DNA of 21,157 nt from contig DASUZD010000103.1 in the NCBI GenBank assembly GCA_036377055.1, positions 1-21,157 of the forward strand, in the 5' to 3' direction. A program made the position numbers and the translations under genes. The stretch is from DASUZD01 sp036377055 (GTDB taxonomy: Bacteria; Actinomycetota; Thermoleophilia; Gaiellales; Gaiellaceae). The notes beneath the pieces were generated by a model. That model was given only the letters and a program-made list of their open reading frames with translations. It made no database searches and was not told the DNA's origin. Shown in pieces: positions 1 through 6,203 of the stretch. Within the stretch, counting starts at the first letter, position 1; every line of letters starts with the position of its first letter.

Positions 1-626
1 GAGCCGGCCCAGCGGCCCGCCCGCTCGTCCTCGCCCTCGCCGACCGGGCGCGTGCACGGCACGCAGCCGATCGACGGGTAACCCTGGTCGTGCAGCGGGT
101 TGTAGGGGATCTCGTTGACGTAGACGTAGGCGTCGACGCGCTTGGCGTTCCAGTCGGCGAGCGGCTGGATCTTCCAGACGCCGTACCGCTCGCTCCACTC
201 GACCTTCTGCGCCTGCGCCCGCGAGGGGCTCTGCTCGCGGCGGATGCCGGTGATCCACGCGTCGTAGCCCGAGAGCGCGCGCTCGAGCGGCTCGACCTTG
301 CGGATGTGGCAGCAACGGTCGACGTCACGCTCCCAGAGGCGGTCAGGCGGATCGATCGGGCTGAACGACCTGAGCTCGAGCCCGTAGCGCTCGACGAGCC
401 GGTCGCGCGTCTCGTAGGTCTCGGGGAAGAGGACGAGCGTGTCGAGCTCGACGATCGGCACGTCGAGGCCGAGCTCCGAGACCATGTGCACGAGGACCGA
501 GCTCTGCCGCTGCCACGAACACGTGAGGCACATTCGGGTGCCGAACTCCGAGTACGCCCAGCGGAGAACGTCCTCCGCGGACATGGCCTCGAAGTCGAGG
601 TCAGGAAGCGCCGGCGCGGTCGCCAC
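1..626 (-). CDS. cysH: Assimilatory adenylylsulfate (APS) reductase, CysH family, C-terminus off the window
   Basis: Reduces APS (or PAPS) to sulfite in sulfate assimilation, in the cytosol. 208 residues are visible and the reading frame is open at the left edge. Seen: the substrate-binding segment WQRQSSVL (about 38-45), ELDTLVLFPETYETRD (about 60-75), the double cysteine CCHIRKVEPL (105-114) and GCVPC (187-191). The CC plus CxxC set is known to bind a [4Fe-4S] cluster in the APS-using branch, so APS is the likely substrate. The catalytic C-terminal ECGLH-type cysteine would lie beyond the edge and cannot be checked. The GTG start is chosen because an AAGGAGGT box sits 8 nt upstream; an ATG at 584 would be an alternative but lacks this. 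The gene overlaps the end of comA by 26 nt, so translation is probably coupled. It is the sixth gene of the overlapping operon. Confidence 0.9.
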   Translation of the reverse strand, partial: MATAPALPDLDFEAMSAEDVLRWAYSEFGTRMCLTCSWQRQSSVLVHMVSELGLDVPIVELDTLVLFPETYETRDRLVERYGLELRSFSPIDPPDRLWERDVDRCCHIRKVEPLERALSGYDAWITGIRREQSPSRAQAQKVEWSERYGVWKIQPLADWNAKRVDAYVYVNEIPYNPLHDQGYPSIGCVPCTRPVGEGEDERAGRWAG

Positions 627-1362
627 CGATCAGCACCTCCTTCAGCGTGTCGCCGCGAAGCCCGAGGCGCAGCGTCTCGAGCGGGATCACCTCGTCGGGC
701 GGGATGTTCCCGAGGTTGACCTCGGGGCCGAACTGCTTCACGAACCACGCCTGGCTCGACTTCGTCGGCGCCTCGAAGATCAGCGCGTGGAAGTCGACCT
801 CGTGCGCGATCTCGTCGATCAGGCCGGTGCGCATCTCTCCAGTCGGGCGGTAGATGCCGGCCGTGCCGCCTTCGCGACCCTCCGTGATCACCTTCCAGGC
901 GCCCGCCTCGAGCTCCTCCTTGATCCACTCGACCCAGAGGTACGGCGCGATGTTCACCTCCGCGTCCTTCGACCCGACCTCGGAGAGGACGGTGAAGTCG
1001 CGCGCGAAGTCGGCGATCAGCTCGAGCTTGCGCTCGCGCGGCAGCTCGATCACGCCGTCCGAGATCTCGACGTGCGTGAGCCCGAGCTCGCCGAGCCAGC
1101 GCTTGTACCCGTCCACCTTGTCCTGCGCGATCACGGCCTCGAGGAACGTGCCGCCGATGACGACCGGCTTACCGCGCAGCACGTCGAGCTTGCGACGCAG
1201 GTTCGGCGTCACGTACGACGTCCCCCAGCCGAGCTTGACGATGTCGATGTAGTCGCCGCTCGTCTCGAGGACGTCCTCCCAGGCACGAGGCCCGAGGCCC
1301 TTGTCGATCACGTGCGTCAGGCCGCCGTCGCGGGCGGCTAGTCCTAGGTCAAAGGCGTGCAT
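601..1362 (-). CDS. comA: Phosphosulfolactate synthase, ComA family
   Basis: 253 residues, the usual length of the ComA/YitC family, which adds sulfite to phosphoenolpyruvate to give (2R)-O-phospho-3-sulfolactate. The family fold is a TIM barrel. Seen: DKGLGPRAWEDVLETSGDYIDIVKLGWGTS-type N-terminus (about 20-49), KPVVIGGTFLEA (65-76), THVEISDGVIELP (96-108), and a long acidic/aromatic stretch with EGREGGTAGIYRPTGEMR (about 162-179). In methanogens the enzyme begins coenzyme M synthesis; in Bacillus subtilis the homologue YitC makes sulfolactate and is encoded beside a PAPS-reductase gene. Here it overlaps the fumarase beta gene by 14 nt and cysH by 26 nt, so sulfite producer and consumer are co-expressed. 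A plant-like homologue without synthase activity (HSA32) exists in the family, so activity is inferred mainly from the cysH context. Confidence 0.88.
   Translation of the reverse strand: MHAFDLGLAARDGGLTHVIDKGLGPRAWEDVLETSGDYIDIVKLGWGTSYVTPNLRRKLDVLRGKPVVIGGTFLEAVIAQDKVDGYKRWLGELGLTHVEISDGVIELPRERKLELIADFARDFTVLSEVGSKDAEVNIAPYLWVEWIKEELEAGAWKVITEGREGGTAGIYRPTGEMRTGLIDEIAHEVDFHALIFEAPTKSSQAWFVKQFGPEVNLGNIPPDEVIPLETLRLGLRGDTLKEVLIGGDRAGAS
635..642 (-). promoter_or_regulatory. Shine-Dalgarno box of cysH
   Basis: The minus strand reads AAGGAGGT, eight nucleotides before the GTG at 626. It lies inside the comA coding region. It fixes the cysH start and implies re-initiation or independent loading of ribosomes inside the polycistronic message. 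Confidence 0.75.
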
Positions 1363-1936
1363 AGAGCTCCTTCAGCTTCTCTTGTGCCCGTGTCTGGACG
1401 TCGTGGTAGAGCGAGTTGCCGTGCGCATCGATCCCGACCGTCAGCGGGCCGAAGTCCTTGACGCGGAACTTCCACAGGCACTCGGGCATGAGCTCCTCCC
1501 ACGCGACCTCCTCGATCTCTTCGATCTGCGTGGTCTCGAGCGCCGCCGCCCCGCCGACGATGGCGAAGTAGACCATCCCGTGCTTCCGCATCGGCTCGAT
1601 CGCGTCGTCCGGGAAGCCGCCCTTGCCGCAGATCGCGCGGACGCCGTAGCGCTCGCCGAGCGGCTCCGTGAAGCGCACCATCCGGGCGGAGGTCGTCGTG
1701 CCGATGCAGACCTTCTCGTACCGCCCCTCGCCGACCTTTCGCACCCCCGGCGCGGTGTGCAGGAGGAACGCGCCGCGCAGGTGCATCGGCGGCTCGACGC
1801 CCTGGTCGAAGATCCGGATCTGCGTCCGGTCGCGGATCCCGATGATGTGGCCTTGCACGACCACCTCGTCGCCGGCGCGGAGCTTGAGGATCTCGCGCTC
1901 GTCGGTGATCGGGAAGGTGACCTCGTGAGTGGTCAT
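1349..1936 (-). CDS. Class I fumarase / L-tartrate dehydratase beta subunit
   Basis: 195 residues matching the beta (C-terminal, swivelling) domain of iron-sulfur hydro-lyases such as FumA/FumB, TtdB and MmcC. Seen: RDRTQIRIFDQG (about 35-46), the IGTTTSARM segment (78-86) that corresponds to the family substrate-binding loop IGPTTSxRM, CGKGGF (103-108), and DFGPLTVGIDAHGNSLY (161-177) near the C-terminus. It supplies part of the active site to the alpha subunit. Its ATG shares one nucleotide with the alpha-subunit stop (TGATG), which indicates coupled 1:1 synthesis, and its end overlaps comA by 14 nt. The family dehydrates or hydrates 2-hydroxy-dicarboxylates; the sulfonate setting makes a sulfolactate-like substrate possible, but ordinary malate/fumarate or tartrate cannot be excluded from sequence. 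Confidence 0.88.
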   Translation of the reverse strand: MTTHEVTFPITDEREILKLRAGDEVVVQGHIIGIRDRTQIRIFDQGVEPPMHLRGAFLLHTAPGVRKVGEGRYEKVCIGTTTSARMVRFTEPLGERYGVRAICGKGGFPDDAIEPMRKHGMVYFAIVGGAAALETTQIEEIEEVAWEELMPECLWKFRVKDFGPLTVGIDAHGNSLYHDVQTRAQEKLKELYARL

Positions 1937-2832
1937 CACGCCTCGCGATCGAAGTCGACGGTGCCATCGACCGAGACGTGGGCGCTCGCGCGCCGCGCGG
2001 CCCAGCACTGGTAGTTGACGGCGACCGGATTCAGGGTCATGTGCGTGTCCGCGTGCTCGACGTGGCACTGGAGGACGGTGACGTCGCCGCCGAGCCCCAT
2101 GGGGCCGATACCGGTTTCGTTCAGCAGCTCGAACAGCTCGTCCTCGAGCTGGGCGACCACGGGATCCGGGTTGCGCGTGCCGATCGGCCGCGCGATCGCC
2201 TCCTTCGCGAGATACATCGCGTAGTCGGCAGAACCGCCGATGCCGACGCCGACGATCCCCGGCGGGCAGGGCTTGCCCCCCGCGCCGACGATCGACTCGA
2301 GCACGAACTGCTTGATCCCCTTCACGCCGTCGGCGGGGACGCACATCTTCAGGAAGCTCATGTTCTCGGAGCCCGAGCCCTTCGGCACGCACTTCACGTC
2401 CAGCCCGTCCCAGTCGTCGACGAACTCCCAGTGCACGATCGGCAGCCGGTAACCCGTGTTCGGGCCGGTGTTCTCGCGCGTGATCGTGTGGACGGCGTTC
2501 GACCGGAGCGGGTGCTCGACGGTCGCGCGCTCGGTGCCGGCCTTCAGCGCCTGGTAGATCCGCGCCGGGTGGAGCGGAAAGCGCTCGCCGACGCGGCATG
2601 TGTAGACGGCGATCCCCGTGTCCTGGCAGACGAGGTTCGCCTGGTCGTCGGCGATGGCGACGTTGCGGATTATCGTCTGGAGCACGCGCTGGCCCGGGAC
2701 GGACGTCTCCTTCGTGGCCGCGTCCGCGAGCGCGTCGCGCAGGTCTTGCGGGATGTCCTTCAGCGCCCAGACGTACAGGTGCGCTGCCGCGTCCTCGACG
2801 ACTCCGGCGAGATCCGTCTCGACGACGCTCAT
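1936..2832 (-). CDS. Class I fumarase / L-tartrate dehydratase alpha subunit
   Basis: 298 residues, full length for the iron-sulfur alpha subunit of two-subunit fumarases. Three cysteines sit where the family holds its [4Fe-4S] cluster: C69 in CQDTG, C189 in GGKPCPPG and C276 in VAVNYQCWAAR. Other family blocks are HTITRENTGPNTGYRLP (115-131) and KGSGSENMS (151-159). The usual QCHxxRH ending of the third block reads QCWAARR here, a small deviation near the cluster. The ATG start overlaps the SDR stop by 4 nt (ATGA). With the beta subunit it should form an oxygen-sensitive hydro-lyase. Neighbours suggest it could interconvert sulfolactate and sulfoacrylate, by analogy with malate and fumarate. 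That substrate is inference. Confidence 0.9.
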   Translation of the reverse strand: MSVVETDLAGVVEDAAAHLYVWALKDIPQDLRDALADAATKETSVPGQRVLQTIIRNVAIADDQANLVCQDTGIAVYTCRVGERFPLHPARIYQALKAGTERATVEHPLRSNAVHTITRENTGPNTGYRLPIVHWEFVDDWDGLDVKCVPKGSGSENMSFLKMCVPADGVKGIKQFVLESIVGAGGKPCPPGIVGVGIGGSADYAMYLAKEAIARPIGTRNPDPVVAQLEDELFELLNETGIGPMGLGGDVTVLQCHVEHADTHMTLNPVAVNYQCWAARRASAHVSVDGTVDFDREA

Positions 2833-3662
2833 GCCGGCATCCCGATCCCTTCCAGCTCGGCCCAGCGTTCGGCGAGCGCCTCCGGCGCGACCGGCTCGCG
2901 CCCGAAGTCGATCTCCGAGCCTGAAGCCCAGTGGGCGAGATCGAACTCGCCTCCCCCAGCTTCGAGGACGCGCCCCGAGAAGGTGCACTGCTCGGAGGCG
3001 AGGAAGAGAACGCCAGGGGCGACCTGCTCGGGCTCGAGCTCGCCCGGCTCGACGAGGCGAGACAGCATCCGGGTTCTCGCCGCGGGCGCGACCGCGTTTG
3101 CGCAGATCCCGTGCGGCTCGCCCTCGGCAGCGGTGACGATCATCAGCGCGAAGTGCGCCATCTTCCCGACGGCGTACGCGGCGAGTCCCGGCCGCGTCCG
3201 CTCCATCGACATTGCGCGTCCGGAGGTCGTGAAGACGAACCGCCCGTAGCCCTGCTCGCGCATCGGCGGGAACGCCAGGCGAGTCAGGTGGAACGGGGCG
3301 TCGACGTTGACGCGCCGAAGCCGCTCCCAGCTTCTGTGCGCATCGTCCAGCTCCTCGAAGACGACCAGGCCCGCGTTGTGGACGACGACGTCGAGGCGGC
3401 CGAAGCGGTCGAGCGCGAAGTCGATCGTCCGGCGGCAGCCGTCCTCGGTCTCGAGGTTCTCCGTGCACGCGGCGCCGCCGACCTCCCGCGCGACCGCGTT
3501 CGCGATCGTGGGGTCGCCTCCGCTGCCGTCCATCTCGACCCCGGCGTCGTGGACGACGACCGAGGCTCCTCGCGACGCAAACGCGCGGGCGTACGCGGTG
3601 CCGAGACCCCGCCCCGCGCCGGTGACGAGGACGACCCGGCCGTCGAAGCGGACGTCCGTCAT
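2829..3662 (-). CDS. Short-chain dehydrogenase/reductase (SDR)
   Basis: 277 residues of a classical SDR with an intact active site. Seen: the cofactor loop TGAGRGLG (14-21), the NAG motif (96-98), catalytic Ser147, Tyr163 and Lys167 in YAVGK. D39 at the end of the second strand (VVVHDAG) suggests NAD(H) rather than NADP(H). The HDAGVEMDGSG-type loop resembles the SDR half of peroxisomal multifunctional enzyme type 2 and related (R)-3-hydroxyacyl dehydrogenases. The C-terminal tail from about 250 extends past the core fold. It overlaps the flavoprotein gene and the fumarase alpha gene by 4 nt each. In this operon it may oxidise or reduce a 2- or 3-hydroxy/oxo intermediate, for example sulfolactate/sulfopyruvate, but the substrate is not readable from sequence. 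Confidence 0.88.
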   Translation of the reverse strand: MTDVRFDGRVVLVTGAGRGLGTAYARAFASRGASVVVHDAGVEMDGSGGDPTIANAVAREVGGAACTENLETEDGCRRTIDFALDRFGRLDVVVHNAGLVVFEELDDAHRSWERLRRVNVDAPFHLTRLAFPPMREQGYGRFVFTTSGRAMSMERTRPGLAAYAVGKMAHFALMIVTAAEGEPHGICANAVAPAARTRMLSRLVEPGELEPEQVAPGVLFLASEQCTFSGRVLEAGGGEFDLAHWASGSEIDFGREPVAPEALAERWAELEGIGMPA

Positions 3663-4861
3663 GCCTTCGCCCTCTCGGCGGCGGCACGACCGGCGCGGCG
3701 GCCGAAGACGCAGCACTCGAGGAGCGAGTTGCCCATCATCCGGTTCCGCCCGTGCGTGCCGCCGGCGATCTCGCCGCACGCGTAGAGCCCCTCGATCGTC
3801 GTCTGCGAGTCGGTGTCGATGACGAGGCCGCCATTCTGGTAGTGGAGGACGGGGTAGGTGAGAATCCGCTCGCGAAGCGGGTCGATGCCCGCCGCACGGT
3901 AGCGCCGGAGCATGTACGGGAGCGAGATCTCGGCGTCTCCTTCCGGGATCCGCGTGGTGTCGAGGTAGACCGCGGGGCGGCCGTCCGGCGTCTCGACGCC
4001 GCGTCCTGCCTCGACCTCGTCGAAGATCGCGGACGAGACCGCGTCGCGCGGGCCGAGCGGGTCGGTGAACTCGTCGCCGTCGGCGTTCAGCAGCGTGGCG
4101 CCGTACGCGCGCGTCGTCTCCGGGATCGAGTAGCCCTGCATGTTCGGCGGCCAGGCGCCGCCGTTCGGGTGGTACTGGAGCGCGTCGAGGTCGCGTGCGC
4201 GGGCGCCGAGCTCCAGCGCCATCTTCGTCACCTCGCCCGTCGCGCCCGGGTGGTTCGTCGAGAGCTCGCCGCGCTCCTCGGCCTCGCGCCAGCAGCGACC
4301 TCCGGCGGCGAGGACGACGGTCGCGGCCTCGAGCTCCTCGTCGCCGCAGCGCGCGCGCCAGCCGTTCCCGGTCTGCTTGAGCTCCGCGAGCGGCGCGTGC
4401 GGAAACGTTGCGATCTGCGACGCCGCAACGGCCTCCCGGAGCGCCTTCGTGATCGCATGCCCGGTGCGGTCGCCGACCTGGAGCAGGCGCTTGCGGCTGG
4501 CGCCGCCGCAGCGTGCGAGGCGATAGCCGCCGTTCTGGCGCGTGAAGACGACGCCGAGGTCCTCGAGCCAATGGATCGCGTCCGGCGCCTCGCCGGTGAG
4601 CACCTCGACGAGGGCGCGGTCGGCCGTCTCGTGGGAGCTCTTCCAGACGTCTGCGGCGTGCTGCTCCGGTGAGTCGTCGGGCGCGAACGCCGCCTGGATC
4701 CCGCCCTGCGCCTTCGCCGAGTTGCAGGACTGGAGCGCGCCCTTGGTCGCAACGGCGACGCGAGCCCCGGCGCGGTCCGCCGACACGGCGGCGGCAAGCC
4801 CGGAGGCGCCGCTTCCGATCACGAGCACGTCGAAGGGCGAGGACGCAGCCACGAGTGTCAC
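3659..4861 (-). CDS. Fumarate reductase / aspartate oxidase-like FAD flavoprotein
   Basis: 400 residues of the SdhA/FrdA/NadB superfamily. Seen: the dinucleotide motif VIGSGASGLAAA (14-25); LQYHP with H231; E248; R272 in GPRDAVS, which lines up with the proton-donating arginine of FrdA (GPRDKVS); H340 in HYQNGG; and R374 in RNRMMGNSLLE. The substrate-site residues of fumarate reductases therefore look present. The histidine that covalently holds FAD in SdhA/FrdA is replaced (SCNSAKAQGG, 45-54), as in NadB-like soluble members. The protein stops after the FAD domain and lacks the helical C-terminal domain of SdhA, FrdA and NadB (540-600 residues). No iron-sulfur or membrane-anchor subunit is adjacent in the window. 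The GTG at 4861 is used, with weak GGTGAG upstream; GTG 4852 is an alternative. First gene of the operon. Confidence 0.85.
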   Translation of the reverse strand: MTLVAASSPFDVLVIGSGASGLAAAVSADRAGARVAVATKGALQSCNSAKAQGGIQAAFAPDDSPEQHAADVWKSSHETADRALVEVLTGEAPDAIHWLEDLGVVFTRQNGGYRLARCGGASRKRLLQVGDRTGHAITKALREAVAASQIATFPHAPLAELKQTGNGWRARCGDEELEAATVVLAAGGRCWREAEERGELSTNHPGATGEVTKMALELGARARDLDALQYHPNGGAWPPNMQGYSIPETTRAYGATLLNADGDEFTDPLGPRDAVSSAIFDEVEAGRGVETPDGRPAVYLDTTRIPEGDAEISLPYMLRRYRAAGIDPLRERILTYPVLHYQNGGLVIDTDSQTTIEGLYACGEIAGGTHGRNRMMGNSLLECCVFGRRAGRAAAERAKA

Positions 4862-4894
4862 AGGTTATCTCACCGATTAGCTCGGGTTATTCAA

Positions 4895-4920
4895 GATCAT
4901 CCCGGTACGTGCCGATAATC
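4895..4920. promoter_or_regulatory. Possible operator: two GATNATC half-sites in the divergent promoter region
   Basis: The 67-bp gap between the flavoprotein and the small exported-protein gene contains GATCATC (4895-4901) and GATAATC (4914-4920), separated by 12 nt and related by dyad symmetry. The second copy contains the -10-like GATAAT of the plus-strand gene. A regulator binding here could control both directions. The motif is short, so chance is possible. Confidence 0.25.
4914..4919 (+). promoter_or_regulatory. -10-like element, probable leaderless start for the 4929 gene
   Basis: GATAAT lies 9 nt before the ATG at 4929, so transcription would begin about at the start codon. No Shine-Dalgarno sequence is visible. 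The -35 position (about 4890-4895, TTCAAG) is weak. Confidence 0.5.
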
Positions 4921-4928
4921 ACGACGTC

Positions 4929-5261
4929 ATGACGCGTGCGGCGCTCTTCGTCCTGATGCTCGGCGGTCTCGCGGTCTCCGGGTACACGCTCTATCAGAAG
5001 GACTTCCAGCCGAGGCAGGGCGGAACGGTCAAGCTCGTGCACGGCCAGGAGCTCGCGTTCATCGAGCTGACGGCGGCGGCGACAACCGAGTCCGAGGCGA
5101 AGTCGCTCGTCGGCACGTACAGCGAGACGAACCTGCGCAAGTTCAAGGATTTGAAGGTCGTCTACGCGAACGAGACGGTCTTCTGCCTCCAGGTCCACAA
5201 GGGCGGCGTGACCTACCATCTCGGCGGCCCTGGCGGCGCGCCCGCGGTGGGTCCCTGCTAG
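4929..5261 (+). CDS. Small exported or membrane-anchored protein of unknown function
   Basis: 110 residues. The N-terminus MTRAALFVLMLGGLAVSGYTLY is one hydrophobic segment (about 4-21) after a single Arg, fitting a signal-anchor or signal peptide. The remaining roughly 85 residues are soluble, with a Lys-rich patch around 100-120 bases past the middle (KFKDLKVVYANETVFCLQVHKGG, split here: KFKDLKVV then YANETVFCLQVHKGG) and two cysteines, one in VFCLQV and one as the last residue. The C-terminal Cys could pair with the other in a disulfide outside the cell. I do not recognise a family. It is divergent from the sulfonate operon and its stop is 3 bp from the convergent dehydrogenase gene, so no terminator fits between them. 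Confidence 0.7.
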   Translation: MTRAALFVLMLGGLAVSGYTLYQKDFQPRQGGTVKLVHGQELAFIELTAAATTESEAKSLVGTYSETNLRKFKDLKVVYANETVFCLQVHKGGVTYHLGGPGGAPAVGPC

Positions 5262-5264
5262 CCC

Positions 5265-6203
5265 CTACCAGATCGACTCGTAGAGTTCCGTGATCTCGGC
5301 GGCGGTCGCGGGTCGCGGGTTCGCCTTCGCTCCCGCGCGCTGCGACGCAGCCTCCGCGACGGAGGGAAGGTCCGCCTCGGGAACGCCAAAATCGCGTAAG
5401 CGCTCGAATCCCCCGAGTCGGGCGAGCTTTTCGGCCCGTGCAGCGGGGTCGTCGGTGCCGAGCGACTCGCCGAGCAGCGCGATCGCCTCTGGTGCGGCGG
5501 GCTCGTTGAACCGAAGCGCCGGCGGGAGGCAGAGCGCGTTCATCGCGCCATGCGGCAGCCCGTAGGCGCCGCCGAGCGCCTGCGCCATCGCGTGCCCGAG
5601 CGCGAGGCCCGAGCCGGCGAGGGCTCGGCCGGCGGCCTCGGCGCCGCGAAGGAGATCTGTTCGTGCATCGAGGTCGCCCCCGTCGGAGAGCACCCGCGGG
5701 AGCGCGCCGTCGATCGTCGTCGCGCCCCGAAGCGCCCACTCGTCCGCTTCCGCGTTGTGGCCGTGGACGTAGAGCGCCTCGGCGCAGTGCGCGAGCGCGT
5801 TCAGCGCGGTCCCGCCAGTTTCGGCGCGCGGCAGGCCGAGCGTGAGCGTCGGCTCGTACACGACTCCCTCGAGGTTCGCGCCGCCGCCCCCGCCGCGCAT
5901 CTTCCGACGGGGGTCGCGAACACCGAAGTACCCCGTCCATTCCGCCCCCGAGTACGTGGTCGGCACCGAGACGAGCGGCAGCCCGGTCTGCGCGGACACC
6001 CGTTTCGCGGTGTCGATCGTCGATCCGCCGCCAAGCGCGAGCAGCACGTCCGCGTCGCTGACGTCGATCTCCTCGTGCGTCGGAAGCTCGCTCCAGCGTC
6101 CGGCGACCTCGACCGGCAGCTCCCAGCGTTCCGTCGCGAGCAGGAACGCGCGCCTGCCGGCGAGCATCTCCGGTAGGTGCTCGAGCCCCCAGCGGACGAT
6201 CAC
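5265..6203 (-). CDS. Maleylacetate reductase-family (iron-type alcohol dehydrogenase) protein
   Basis: 312 residues. Seen: the NAD(P)-binding GGGSTIDTAK (58-67), VPTTYSGAEWTGYFG (80-94), NALAHCAEALY (135-145) and GHAMAQALGGAYGLPHGAMNALCLP (203-227). These match the maleylacetate reductase branch of the iron-type alcohol dehydrogenase superfamily, which reduces maleylacetate to 3-oxoadipate at the end of hydroxyquinol or chlorocatechol degradation. Family members are usually about 350 residues; this one is shorter at the N-terminus, where the first Rossmann strand-helix is abbreviated. The GTG start overlaps the LysR stop by 4 nt (GTGA), so the regulator and enzyme are translated from one message. 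No ring-cleavage dioxygenase is in the window, so the substrate may be something other than maleylacetate. Confidence 0.82.
   Translation of the reverse strand: MIVRWGLEHLPEMLAGRRAFLLATERWELPVEVAGRWSELPTHEEIDVSDADVLLALGGGSTIDTAKRVSAQTGLPLVSVPTTYSGAEWTGYFGVRDPRRKMRGGGGGANLEGVVYEPTLTLGLPRAETGGTALNALAHCAEALYVHGHNAEADEWALRGATTIDGALPRVLSDGGDLDARTDLLRGAEAAGRALAGSGLALGHAMAQALGGAYGLPHGAMNALCLPPALRFNEPAAPEAIALLGESLGTDDPAARAEKLARLGGFERLRDFGVPEADLPSVAEAASQRAGAKANPRPATAAEITELYESIW

Noticed and set aside
4862..4928. Sulfur-responsive riboswitch (SAM type) upstream of the sulfonate operon
   Set aside because: The gap is only 67 bp and includes the divergent promoter; no room or pairing for a known SAM aptamer.
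5262..5264. Intrinsic terminator between the convergent genes at 5261/5265
   Set aside because: Only 3 bp separate the stops and no hairpin with a U-tract is visible on either side.
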